A stretch of DNA of 64,000 nt, from NCBI RefSeq assembly GCF_026278345.1, contig NZ_CP111085.1:3241501-3305500 (forward strand), in the 5' to 3' direction. Positions 33,817 through 42,182 of the stretch are shown here, one piece after another. This stretch comes from Tellurirhabdus rosea (GTDB taxonomy: Bacteria; Bacteroidota; Bacteroidia; Cytophagales; Spirosomataceae). Position 1 is the first letter of the stretch. Every line of letters begins with the position of its first letter. The notes beneath the pieces are model-generated. The model saw only the letters and a program-made list of their open reading frames with translations. It was not told the DNA's origin and did no database searches. Both the position numbers and the translations under genes were made by a program.

Positions 33817-34461
33817 ATGTTCGTTTTTACCGACCAGCCTTCACTTGCCAATCAGTTTATTGCCGAACTCCGGGATGTATCGCTTCAGAAAGACCGGCTT
33901 CGTTTTCGGCGCAATCTGGAACGGCTGGGGGAACTCATGGCTTATGAGATATCAAAAATCTTGCCGCATCAGGTGGTCCGCGTACAAACACCGCTCGGAA
34001 CGTCCACGACCCAGCTTCTGTTGCAGCAGCCCGTACTGGCCACCATCCTCCGGGCGAGCCTGCCCTTTCATCAGGGCTTTCTGAATTACTTCGATAAAGC
34101 CGAAAATGCGTTCATCGGCGCCTACCGGGGGTATCACGCCAACGACGATGAATTTGAAATTGCGATGGATTATATGGCGAGTCCGGACCTGAGCGGGAAG
34201 ACGGTCATTCTGATGGACCCGATGCTGGCGACGGGGCGGTCGCTGGAGAAGGTGTACCACGCGCTGCTGCGGTACGGCATTCCGGCCCAGACGCATATCG
34301 CGGCGGTTATTGCCTCACCCGAAGGCATCCGGTACGTCCGGGAGCAAATGCCGCAGTGCCACCTCTGGCTGGGAGCCATCGACGACCGGCTGGACGAACA
34401 CTTCTACATTGTGCCCGGCCTGGGCGATGCCGGAGACCTGGCGTTTGGGGAAAAACTTTAA
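33817..34461 (+). CDS. upp: Uracil phosphoribosyltransferase
   Basis: 214 residues from MFVFTDQPSLANQFIAEL; the longer frame from 33733 has 28 extra residues absent from relatives. The PRPP-binding loop VILMDPMLATGRSLEKV is clear, and the uracil-recognition C-terminus keeps GLGDAGDLAFG. It makes UMP from uracil and PRPP in pyrimidine salvage. RFRRNLERLGELMAYEISK is the conserved N-terminal block. The gene is monocistronic, diverges from the Wzi-like gene and ends directly at a 33-bp-stem palindrome. Confidence 0.95.
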   Translation: MFVFTDQPSLANQFIAELRDVSLQKDRLRFRRNLERLGELMAYEISKILPHQVVRVQTPLGTSTTQLLLQQPVLATILRASLPFHQGFLNYFDKAENAFIGAYRGYHANDDEFEIAMDYMASPDLSGKTVILMDPMLATGRSLEKVYHALLRYGIPAQTHIAAVIASPEGIRYVREQMPQCHLWLGAIDDRLDEHFYIVPGLGDAGDLAFGEKL

Positions 34462-34542
34462 AAGTCGTAAGTCGGTAAGTCGTAAGTGCTCCGCCTCAAT
34501 CCTGATTTAGCGGAGCGCTTACGACTTACCGACTTACGACTT
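34462..34542. repeat. Intergenic long palindrome (copy 8)
   Basis: A 33-bp stem with one G-T pair (34462-34494 with 34510-34542) and a 15-nt loop CTCAATCCTGATTTA. Arms are made of AAGTCGTAAGTCGGTAAG-type repeats ending in GCTCCGC/GCGGAGC. It begins at the base after the upp stop codon and lies between convergent genes. Confidence 0.92.
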
Positions 34543-34548
34543 ATTGAC

Positions 34549-37500
34549 TTAATTCAACAATTCGTCAAACGTCAGGCTCACGTAATAGGTGGAGCCGATG
34601 GACGGGTTGCCGAAAGCCTGAATGTAGGGCTTGCCGAACAGGTTCGTCGCGCCGAGCTTGACGATGGACTTGAACTTCGTCAGCTTGTAGTTCACCTGCG
34701 CGTCGAGGTTGTTGACCGCCGGGACGATGGTGTTGCCATACAGCGGCACGCCCACTTCCGTCGGCTGGCCGAAGCCTTCCCACACAAACTCATCTTGATG
34801 GCGGAACGCTACGGCAAAGCCAAAGCTGGAGTTGTTCGTCGGCCGTTTGTTAAACGCCACATTCCAGCGGTACTTCGGCGTGTTGAAGCCGGCCGTCTGC
34901 AACTCGGCAGTCGGGGTAAAGTCGTTGAGCTGGTTGTTGGCAAGATTTCCCGAAACCGAATAACCTTTGTTCAGCGCGTAGTTCAGGCCAATCGCCCAGC
35001 CGGAAGCGGTAATCCGCTCGCTGCTGTTGACGGGCATGGAGAAAACCCGGCGGGTGTTACCGCTCAAAACTCCTGAAGCTTCAGGCAGACCAACATTCGG
35101 AATGGCTGGCCCGGTAGGTTGGATCAGCACAACGGAGCCAATGAAATCCCGGTAGACGCTGTAGTAGTAATAAGCGTCAACGAACAGCCGCTTGTTGATC
35201 ACGCCCCGATACCCAATTTCATAACTCTGGACTCGTTCGGGGCGGAATTCCTTACGCTGATAGGGGCGAAGGTTGCCGATATTTCCGTTGATCGCCTGGA
35301 GTTGAACGAAACCCGGCAGGTTCGCCGTTACCTGGGCCGTTACGTTTTGCTGAATAAGGCCCTGTACCTGTGCGGAGGCCATTTGTGCGGCCACCTGCTG
35401 CTGAATGACGGACGGGGCGGCGGAGGCCGGAATCTGTCCGGCAGCAACAGCAGCGTTAACCTGAGTGGTTACCTGGGCGAGTACCTGCTGCTGAATGGCG
35501 GCGATAACCTGCGGTTGGACGATGGCAGTCAGAGCCTGTTGCTGCTGCTGCTGAAAGGCCGGATTGGTGGCCTGCGCCGTGATGGCGGCACCCACGGCAG
35601 TCACGTCCGTACGCGAGTACGAGTTGGCGAGGTTATACCGTTCCCAGAACTCCGGCAGACCGCCGACGAGCCGGGCCTGGGGCGTTTGGAGGTCAATGTA
35701 CTGGTTCTGCGTGGTCGGAATCCGGAAACCGGTCTGGTACGAGACCCGGAAGTTGTTTTCTCCGAAGGTGGCTACGGCCGAAACGCGGGGCGTAAACTGG
35801 CCTTTGAAGTTCTGGTTCTTATCGTAACGCGTCGAGCCGGTCAGCTTCAGGTGTTCGCCGAAGAACGTCTTGCTCACCTGGAGAAAACCGCCGTATTCCG
35901 TAATCCCAATCTGACCGTTACGGCCTTCCACCTGATCGGCGAAAAGCGTTCCTTCCGAGCCGAGCTGGTACTGACGCACATTGGCCCCGATCAGGACATC
36001 CGCAAATTTGATCTCGTTTTTGAAGTTGTAAAGCCCCTCGGCATGGTACAGGTTAGACTTGTCGAGGAAGGCACCACCGCCGCGGACAATGGGCGTCGAG
36101 CGGGCGTTTTCGTACAAGGTGTTGTAGGCATCGGTGTCGGGCAGCGGCCGTCCCTGGTCCGCTACGCCGCGGGCCGCGAGGTGGGCGGCTTCATCGGACT
36201 GAACGGTCGGCCGAGCCTGCAGATAGGCACTCACGTACTGCCCAAACCAGGTCGGGCTTGCTTTCCAGGCTTCGTTCATCGTCACGGCCGTCAGACCCGC
36301 GGTGTACGAATCGCCCGAACGTTCCTGCGTGGTGTACCCCCGAACCATGAAGTTGTCGCCGCGGAGTTCGAGTTTCGCCTGGGTCAGGTTGAAGTTGCGC
36401 AGCGAGTAGCGCCCGTTGGCGGTGTAAACCGTCGTGCCAAAGCCATAGTTGATCTGGCCGATGGCTTCGATCTTCTCCGTCAGGCGGTAGTGCAGGGCGG
36501 CGTTCAGTTTCAGGCTTTTGGTGTTATAGTCCACCAGATCGCGTTCGCGCCAGCCCGTGCGGCTGACGTTCACGTTCGGAATCAGGCCCGCGTTCAGCGC
36601 CGTCTGGATGGCGTTGCGCTGTGCCTGCGGCAGGCTGGTATTCGCAATCAGCCCCTGCGCTACAGTCCGCATGTTGGCCTGCGCTTCGTCGCCGTAGACG
36701 TTCATGCCGTCGTAATTAACCGGAATGCCGGGACCCCGGTTCGGAGCGTCGGGGTTGTTGGTGCGGTCCGAGGAGTTCAGGTTCGTGTAATCCGTGGCCT
36801 GCCAGTCCTGCGCGGCGATGTAGGAGGCATTGAGCTTGAACGCGAACTTGTTGTTGAACGCTTTGGCAAAGCGGATGGACGCGTCGTAGAAGCCCGTCGT
36901 GGGCGTTGTCCGATTATCGGCGTGCATAATGCCCGTCTTGACGTTGGCGCTTACGCCCTGGTACAGGAACGGGCTTTTGCTGTTCATCAGAATCAGACCC
37001 TGAATGGCGTTGGGGCCGTACAGAGCCGAGGCCGCCCCGGGCAGAATTTCGACACTTTCCACGTCCTGCTCCGGAATGCCCACGATGTTGTCGATCGGGA
37101 AGTTGAGGCCGGGAGCCGAATTGTCCATGCCGTCGATGAGCTGCACCGTCCGCGGGTTTCCGGTCGCCCCAAACCCGCGCATGTTGATGGACCGGAAAAG
37201 CAGGCCCTGCGTGGCGACGTCGATGCCCTTGAAGTTGGCCAGCGCGCCGAAGAAGTCCGGAGAAGGCGAGTTCTGAATCGCGCGAATGTCCATTTTCTCA
37301 ACCGTCACGGGCGATTTCAGCACATTTTCTTCCACCCGCGAAGCCGACACCACGACCTCCTGCCCCAGCAGCGCCTGTTCGGCCAGCGTGACGTTGACGG
37401 TCGCGTTGGCGCTCGTGACGTTTTCTTCGTGTGTTTGGTAGCCAACCGAGGAGATGACAATGACCAGAGGCGGCGGCGTGGTGGTGGTGAGCGAGAAGTT

Positions 37501-37683
37501 GCCTTTCGTATCAGTGATGGTACCCGCCAGCTTACCCTTGATCACGATGCTCACACCGGCCAGACCTTCCTTGGTTTCGCCATCCGTAATCCGGCCGGAA
37601 ATCCGGGTTTGCGCAAAGGCGCTCAGCCCGACCAGCAGGAATAGACACAACGCACATAATCGCTGCGTAAAATACTTATCCAT
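34549..37683 (-). CDS. TonB-dependent receptor with carboxypeptidase-like N-terminal domain
   Basis: 1,044 residues with a signal peptide (LCALCLFLLVGLSAFA). Residues about 25-110 are a carboxypeptidase-D regulatory-like domain (ISGRITDGETKEGLAGVSIVI). The plug follows (VTVEKMDIRAIQNSP, INMRGFGATGNPRTVQLIDG, VESVEILPGAASALYGPNA), then a 22-strand-type barrel ending in YYVSLTFDELLN. No SusD partner is adjacent, so it is not a classical glycan-utilisation pair. Odd feature: residues about 700-795 are a Gln/Ala/Val-rich low-complexity insert (QQQQQQ, then repeated IQQQV/AQV units) inside the barrel domain. The substrate is unknown. Confidence 0.93.
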   Translation of the reverse strand: MDKYFTQRLCALCLFLLVGLSAFAQTRISGRITDGETKEGLAGVSIVIKGKLAGTITDTKGNFSLTTTTPPPLVIVISSVGYQTHEENVTSANATVNVTLAEQALLGQEVVVSASRVEENVLKSPVTVEKMDIRAIQNSPSPDFFGALANFKGIDVATQGLLFRSINMRGFGATGNPRTVQLIDGMDNSAPGLNFPIDNIVGIPEQDVESVEILPGAASALYGPNAIQGLILMNSKSPFLYQGVSANVKTGIMHADNRTTPTTGFYDASIRFAKAFNNKFAFKLNASYIAAQDWQATDYTNLNSSDRTNNPDAPNRGPGIPVNYDGMNVYGDEAQANMRTVAQGLIANTSLPQAQRNAIQTALNAGLIPNVNVSRTGWRERDLVDYNTKSLKLNAALHYRLTEKIEAIGQINYGFGTTVYTANGRYSLRNFNLTQAKLELRGDNFMVRGYTTQERSGDSYTAGLTAVTMNEAWKASPTWFGQYVSAYLQARPTVQSDEAAHLAARGVADQGRPLPDTDAYNTLYENARSTPIVRGGGAFLDKSNLYHAEGLYNFKNEIKFADVLIGANVRQYQLGSEGTLFADQVEGRNGQIGITEYGGFLQVSKTFFGEHLKLTGSTRYDKNQNFKGQFTPRVSAVATFGENNFRVSYQTGFRIPTTQNQYIDLQTPQARLVGGLPEFWERYNLANSYSRTDVTAVGAAITAQATNPAFQQQQQQALTAIVQPQVIAAIQQQVLAQVTTQVNAAVAAGQIPASAAPSVIQQQVAAQMASAQVQGLIQQNVTAQVTANLPGFVQLQAINGNIGNLRPYQRKEFRPERVQSYEIGYRGVINKRLFVDAYYYYSVYRDFIGSVVLIQPTGPAIPNVGLPEASGVLSGNTRRVFSMPVNSSERITASGWAIGLNYALNKGYSVSGNLANNQLNDFTPTAELQTAGFNTPKYRWNVAFNKRPTNNSSFGFAVAFRHQDEFVWEGFGQPTEVGVPLYGNTIVPAVNNLDAQVNYKLTKFKSIVKLGATNLFGKPYIQAFGNPSIGSTYYVSLTFDELLN

Positions 37684-37926
37684 AGGTTACGTACAGATTT
37701 TGTAATAGTTAGATTTGGTTACAAATAGACGATTAGGTTCAATATTTACAACTTTTCCTATAAAAAAGAATAATGGTTTTTGAGTCATAGGTTAAGGTAT
37801 AGCGAGCTTTGTAACCATTGCGTCTATAGACGAATATTAATTCCGAGAAAGGAGACAAATTGGAACGATGCTTGTAGCTTTGGGAAGCAAAACGAGTTTG
37901 AATTGTAGCCTCTGGTTGACCAACGA

Positions 37927-38997
37927 ATGAAGCAGACGTATGTAGTTATCATGGCAGGTGGAGTCGGAACGCGGTTCTGGCCCTTCAGCCGCACTTCAAA
38001 TCCCAAGCAGTTTCATGACGTGCTGGGAACCGGCAAAACCCTTTTGCAGCAAACCGCTGAACGGTTTGACGGTATTTGCACTCCCGACCATATTTATATC
38101 GTAACCAGCGCCGAATATAAGGATCTGGTAAAGGAGCAGCTTCCTTTTCTGACGGATGAGCAGATTCTGCTGGAGCCGGTTCGCCGCAATACCGCTCCCT
38201 GCATCGGTTATGCCTGTTATAAAATTGCCGCAAAGGACCCGCAGGCCAATATCGTAGTGGCTCCGGCCGACCATATCATCCTGAAAGAAGACGCCTTCCG
38301 GGAACGCATCCGGGTCGCCCTGGCGGCCACGGCCGAAGCGGACATCCTCGTGACGCTCGGCATCCAGCCCAGCCGTCCGGATACGGGTTACGGCTACATT
38401 CAGTACATGACCGACTCGGAAGGGGAGGTTAAAAAGGTGAAGACTTTTACCGAAAAGCCGCACCTAGAGCTGGCGCAGCAGTTTCTCGACAGCGGTGAGT
38501 TTGTCTGGAATGCCGGTATCTTCGTCTGGAATGCCCAGGCCATCCTCCGCGCCTTCGAAAAACACCTGCCCGAAATGGCCGAACTCTTCGAAGAAGGGAA
38601 CGAACTCTACTATTCCGAAACCGAACAGCCGTTCATCAACCGGGCGTACACCCACTGCCGCAGCATCTCCATCGACAACGGTGTGATGGAAAAAGCGGAC
38701 AATGTCTACGTCGTGCTCAGCGAATTCGGCTGGTCGGACCTGGGAACCTGGAAATCATTGTACGAAGTGTCGGGCAAAGACCGGAACGAAAACGTGATCG
38801 ACGGCCGGGTCATGCTCTACGACACGACCAACTGCATCATCAAAACCCCGAAAGAGCGGCTCGTGGTCGTCAATGGACTGGACGGCTATATCGTCGCCGA
38901 ATACGACAACGTCCTCCTGATCTGCCGCAAAGACGAAGAACAGAAAGTAAAAGACTTCGTCTCCGACGCGAAGGAAAAAGGAACACAGTTTGTTTAA
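37927..38997 (+). CDS. manC: Mannose-1-phosphate guanylyltransferase
   Basis: 356 residues, the monofunctional length (no fused isomerase domain). The nucleotidyltransferase signature MAGGVGTRFWPFSR is at the N-terminus, followed by NPKQF, VAPADHIIL, EFVWNAGIFVWN and SIDNGVMEKADN with WSDLGTWKSLYE. It makes GDP-mannose from mannose 1-phosphate and GTP for surface polysaccharides or fucose synthesis. It is monocistronic, diverging from the TonB receptor and ending at a palindrome. It may serve the glycan cluster at 51.6-57.3 kb. Confidence 0.95.
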   Translation: MKQTYVVIMAGGVGTRFWPFSRTSNPKQFHDVLGTGKTLLQQTAERFDGICTPDHIYIVTSAEYKDLVKEQLPFLTDEQILLEPVRRNTAPCIGYACYKIAAKDPQANIVVAPADHIILKEDAFRERIRVALAATAEADILVTLGIQPSRPDTGYGYIQYMTDSEGEVKKVKTFTEKPHLELAQQFLDSGEFVWNAGIFVWNAQAILRAFEKHLPEMAELFEEGNELYYSETEQPFINRAYTHCRSISIDNGVMEKADNVYVVLSEFGWSDLGTWKSLYEVSGKDRNENVIDGRVMLYDTTNCIIKTPKERLVVVNGLDGYIVAEYDNVLLICRKDEEQKVKDFVSDAKEKGTQFV

Positions 38998-39095
38998 TTA
39001 AAAGTTAAAAAATAAGAATTAAAAATAAGGCTCCGCTGATTCAGGTATCTGATCCGGCGGAGCCTTATTTTTAATTCTTATTTTTTAACTTTTAA
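38998..39095. repeat. Intergenic long palindrome (copy 9), 39-bp perfect stem
   Basis: 38998-39036 pairs perfectly with 39057-39095; loop of 20 nt. Arms repeat AAGTTAAAAAATAAGAATT and close with AAGGCTCCGC/GCGGAGCCTT. The right end overlaps the thiL stop codon, so the element spans the full gap between two convergent genes. Confidence 0.95.
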
Positions 39096-40129
39096 CTGAA
39101 ATGCTGCCACCCCTGCGCTTTGATCGGCGTCTGCTCACCGGCTTTGGTCGCCAGGACGACGCGGGCGGGGTTGTCGGTAAGGTAGCCGATGGCCGTGATG
39201 CGGGCGTGATTTTTTAGTTTTTCGTATTCCTGCGGCGGCACCGTAAAGAGGAGTTCGTAGTCTTCTCCGCCGTTGAGGGCGCAGGTGATCGGGCTCAGGT
39301 TCAGTTCCCCGGCCGTCAGGTAGGTAACGTCGTCGATGGGCAGGTTTTCATCAAACAGCACCGCGCCGGTTTTCGACTGGTTGCAGAGGTGCAGCACGCC
39401 ATCGGCGAGGCCGTCCGAGAGGTCGATCATGGCCGTGGGCACGATGCCGAGGTCCTGCAGTTCGTAAACCGTATCCGTCCGGGCTTCCGGACGCAGCTGG
39501 CGCTCAAGCAGGTAGGATTTTTCCTCCGGAATTTCGGGCTGCATATTCGGGTTGGCCAGAAACACCTGTTTTTCCCGCTCCAGCAGCTGAAGTCCAAGAA
39601 AAGCCGCGCCCAGATCGCCTGTCACGCAGAGCACATCGTTGGGTCTGGCCGTATTGCGGTAAGTGACGCGGTCTTTCGCCACCCGGCCCATCACCGTCAC
39701 GGAAATCACCAGACCCGCGCGGGAGGAAGTGGTATCGCCCCCAATCAGGTCGATTTTGTAGTCGTTGCAGGCAAGCCGGATGCCGGCATACAGTTCTTCC
39801 AGCGCCTCGACCGGAAAGCGGTTGCTCAGGCCCACACTTACCGTAATCTGCGTCGGCAGGCCGTTCATGGCCGCGATGTCCGAAACGTTGACCGACACGG
39901 CTTTGTAACCCAGGTGCTTCAGCGGGGCGTACGACAGGTCGAAGTGAACGCCTTCCAGCAGCATATCCGTCGAAACCAGCCAGTAATCGGGGCCGCCCGT
40001 GTCGATCACGGCCGCGTCGTCGCCGATGCCGCGGACGGTCTCGGGCCGTTCGGTTGCCAGAAAAGGAGTCGCCAGCCGCTCGATGAGGCCAATTTCGCCG
40101 AGCGTATTTAGTTCAGTACGTTGGTTCAT
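39092..40129 (-). CDS. thiL: Thiamine-monophosphate kinase
   Basis: 345 residues from MNQRTELNTLGEIGLIERL. PurM-like ATP-binding fold: RGIGDDAAVIDTG near the N-terminus, STDMLLEGVHFDLSY, VNVSDIAAMNGLP, DLIGGDTTSSRAGL and MIDLSDGLADGVLHL, all typical of ThiL. The NGGEDYELLFTV signature is intact. It phosphorylates thiamine monophosphate to the active diphosphate. No other thiamine genes are adjacent. It converges with manC across the 39-bp palindrome. Confidence 0.95.
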   Translation of the reverse strand: MNQRTELNTLGEIGLIERLATPFLATERPETVRGIGDDAAVIDTGGPDYWLVSTDMLLEGVHFDLSYAPLKHLGYKAVSVNVSDIAAMNGLPTQITVSVGLSNRFPVEALEELYAGIRLACNDYKIDLIGGDTTSSRAGLVISVTVMGRVAKDRVTYRNTARPNDVLCVTGDLGAAFLGLQLLEREKQVFLANPNMQPEIPEEKSYLLERQLRPEARTDTVYELQDLGIVPTAMIDLSDGLADGVLHLCNQSKTGAVLFDENLPIDDVTYLTAGELNLSPITCALNGGEDYELLFTVPPQEYEKLKNHARITAIGYLTDNPARVVLATKAGEQTPIKAQGWQHFS

Positions 40130-40183
40130 GGTTTTCTGAAAAGGCAGCGGCGCGGGGTTTAGTTCCGGGGCGATACCCCGAAA

Positions 40184-40259
40184 AACTGACAAAGTTCCGG
40201 AGCGGCCCGTGCACCGCCGGATCGGCAACGCACCTGACTACTCAGGAACTTTGTCAGTT
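40184..40259. repeat. Intergenic inverted repeat (copy 10)
   Basis: A perfect 15-bp repeat AACTGACAAAGTTCC (40184-40198) with its complement at 40245-40259 encloses a GC-rich centre. It lies between the thiL start and the stop of the next lipoprotein gene. It lacks the GCTCCGC core and may be a different element. Confidence 0.7.
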
Positions 40260-40287
40260 GGCTGCCGCCCCCGCTTTTCCGTTCGGC

Positions 40288-40731
40288 TTACGGGTTGGTC
40301 AGCGTGTACTTGTTAACGCTGTTGCCGGTCTTCTGGCTGGCGGTCGTGCGGGTGATGATCAGTTCGTTTTCGGAAGCACTGTTGATCGTGAATTCGATCG
40401 TGCCGTTGGTGCCGGTCGGCTGCGGAGTCAGGCTTTTCAGCGTGAGCTTGCTGTCCGTCACTTCATACTGACCGGTGAAGGTGTTGCCGTCAAATTCCTT
40501 GTAGGTGACGCTCGGGGGGCTGGCCAGGTTGAGCTGAAACTGGGAGTAGCCCGGCCGCACGTTCGTCTGGCCTCCTTTGGTGTATACCGTCGATGTTCCC
40601 TCTTCCACCTTCTGGGCGGTCCAGTTTTTGGCAATAATTTCTGAGATAGGCTTGGATTCCTTTTTGCAACCCGTCACCATCAGCAGGGTCGTCAGTACGG
40701 CCATCAGGCCAACGAAAGCAGTGCGTTTCAT
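40288..40731 (-). CDS. Hypothetical lipoprotein, lipocalin-like
   Basis: 147 residues with a lipoprotein signal peptide and lipobox (LLMVTGCKKES), so the mature protein should be lipid-anchored from the Cys. The remaining 125 residues are predicted beta-rich (NWTAQKVEEGTSTVYTKGG, YSQFQLNLA, FTGQYEVTDSKLTLKSL, GTIEFTINSASENELIITRT), the pattern of small lipocalin-like or META-type domains frequent in Bacteroidota lipoproteins. No function can be assigned. It is upstream of thiL on the same strand with a hairpin between. Confidence 0.8.
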   Translation of the reverse strand: MKRTAFVGLMAVLTTLLMVTGCKKESKPISEIIAKNWTAQKVEEGTSTVYTKGGQTNVRPGYSQFQLNLASPPSVTYKEFDGNTFTGQYEVTDSKLTLKSLTPQPTGTNGTIEFTINSASENELIITRTTASQKTGNSVNKYTLTNP

Positions 40732-40921
40732 GAGTTATTTCTGGCGATAAATTCTTCTGTTAAATACGGATCAGACGTAAAATCCGGAATAATCCGATAA
40801 GCGAACAGACGGATAAAGTTACCGAATTTTTTCTCAAGTTAGGTAAACGATTTAATTTCCGGTCAATTTTGTGCGCCGCCCGTCAGAACAGGTGGCCCAA
40901 GCGAAGATTTGGCCATTTGAA

Positions 40922-41167
40922 ATGAATCCGAATTTATTAAAAGGGTTTACAAAGTCGCAGCTCGCCCTGCGCAACGGGCAGGACCGCGAAGAAATCTGGT
41001 GCGCTTTTGAAGGGCTGATCTACGACGTATCCCAAAGCCGCCTCTGGCGACACGGCAAACATTACGAACACTGGGCCGGGCAGGACCTGACCGACGAACT
41101 GGCGGATGCACCCCACACCCGGCAGGTTTTCAGCCGCTTCCCGGTGGTGGGAAGGCTGACGAATTAG
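40922..41167 (+). CDS. Small cytochrome b5-like heme-binding domain protein
   Basis: 81 residues that are almost nothing but a cytochrome b5 fold: FTKSQLALRNGQDREEIWCAFEGLIYDVS, then RLWRHGKHYEHWAGQDLTDEL with candidate His ligands, and VFSRFPVVGRL at the end. Bacterial stand-alone copies of this domain are mostly uncharacterised; heme or sterol-like ligand binding is a family property, not proven here. No signal peptide. The start at 40922 fits the domain; 17 upstream in-frame residues are not conserved. It ends at palindrome copy 11. Confidence 0.85.
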   Translation: MNPNLLKGFTKSQLALRNGQDREEIWCAFEGLIYDVSQSRLWRHGKHYEHWAGQDLTDELADAPHTRQVFSRFPVVGRLTN

Positions 41168-41258
41168 GGGTTAAAGTTTATGGTTTATAGTTTAGGGTTG
41201 CTCCGCAGTGCTCAAAGTAGCGGAGCAACCCTAAACTATAAACCATAAACTTTAACCC
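41168..41258. repeat. Intergenic long palindrome (copy 11), 39-bp perfect stem
   Basis: 41168-41206 pairs perfectly with 41220-41258 with a 13-nt loop. Arms repeat GTTTATGGTTTATAGTTTAGGG and end in TTGCTCCGC/GCGGAGCAA. It starts at the base after the cytochrome b5-like stop codon and lies between two co-directional genes. Confidence 0.95.
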
Positions 41259-41279
41259 TATGAACAAACTAAAAAGAAC

Positions 41280-42119
41280 ATGATACTCATCGCAGATAGC
41301 GGGGCCACCAAGACGGAGTGGCGCACCATCACCACCGACGGGCAGATCGGACAGGCCCGGACCGTGGGAATCAGTCCGTATTACCAGACAGACGAAGCCA
41401 TCGCGGCGGAACTGCGGCAGAACCTGCTGCCCGCTCTCAGCGGGACGGTGACCGAAATTCATTACTACGGCACGGGCTGCTCGGGTCCGGAACCCATCGC
41501 CACCGTGGAGCGGGCGCTGCGAGCCGTGTTTCCCGAGGCGGACAAGGTACGCGTGGGCAGCGACCTGCTCGGGGCGGCCCGGGCGCTCTGCGGCAAAGAA
41601 CCCGGCATTGCCTGCATCTTGGGAACGGGCTCCCACGCCTGCCTCTACGACGGCCACGACATTGCGCAGCCCGCCGTTTCGCTGGGCTTCTGGCTCGGCG
41701 ACGAAGGCAGCGGCGGCTACCTCGGCAAAACGCTGATGGTGCATTACCTGCGCGGCGAACTGCCAGCCGATCTGGCCGAAAAGTTCAGCCGCCGCTACAA
41801 CAGCCCCGACCGGCTGACGGTGCTGGACCATGCCTACAAGCAGCCTTATCCCAACCGTTATTTTGCGTCTTTCTCCAAATTTCTGTTCGATAACCGGTCG
41901 CACCCGTTCGCTTATCAGCTGGTGTACGAGGCCTTCGGTCTCTTTGTGGATAAATACGTCCGGACGTTTCCCGGTCACCAAAATCTTCCCGTCCATTTTG
42001 TCGGCTCGGTGGCTTTCTACTACAGCGACATTCTCCGGCGCGTGGTCAGCGACAAAGGGCTGACCCCCGCCCGGATTCTGGAAAACCCGATTGCCGGGCT
42101 GGCCCTGTATCATCAATAG
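41280..42119 (+). CDS. BadF/BadG/BcrA/BcrD-type ATPase, N-acetylglucosamine kinase-like
   Basis: 279 residues of the ASKHA (actin/hexokinase) fold. MILIADSGATKTEWR is the phosphate-1 loop, YGTGCSGPE and GSDLLGAARAL follow, and ILGTGSHACLYDG with LGFWLGDEGSGGYLGK give the phosphate-2 and sugar-binding region. This matches Bacteroidota proteins annotated as N-acetylglucosamine kinase, which salvage amino sugars from the cell wall. Sugar specificity is inferred from family. A bidirectional terminator follows. Confidence 0.88.
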   Translation: MILIADSGATKTEWRTITTDGQIGQARTVGISPYYQTDEAIAAELRQNLLPALSGTVTEIHYYGTGCSGPEPIATVERALRAVFPEADKVRVGSDLLGAARALCGKEPGIACILGTGSHACLYDGHDIAQPAVSLGFWLGDEGSGGYLGKTLMVHYLRGELPADLAEKFSRRYNSPDRLTVLDHAYKQPYPNRYFASFSKFLFDNRSHPFAYQLVYEAFGLFVDKYVRTFPGHQNLPVHFVGSVAFYYSDILRRVVSDKGLTPARILENPIAGLALYHQ

Positions 42120-42131
42120 CTTTTCAAACCG

Positions 42132-42165
42132 AAAAACCCCGAAAGCGCTGACTTTCGGGGTTTTT
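42132..42165. terminator. Bidirectional intrinsic terminator
   Basis: 14-bp perfect stem (AAAAACCCCGAAAG with CTTTCGGGGTTTTT), 6-nt loop CGCTGA, with A- and T-tracts forming the base, between convergent genes ending at 42119 and 42183. Confidence 0.93.
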
Positions 42166-42182
42166 CGTATCACGTCCACGTC

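Noticed and set aside
35119-37644. 841-codon open frame antisense to the TonB receptor
   Set aside because: Antisense frames stay open by codon bias in GC-rich genes; the minus strand encodes a complete, recognisable receptor.
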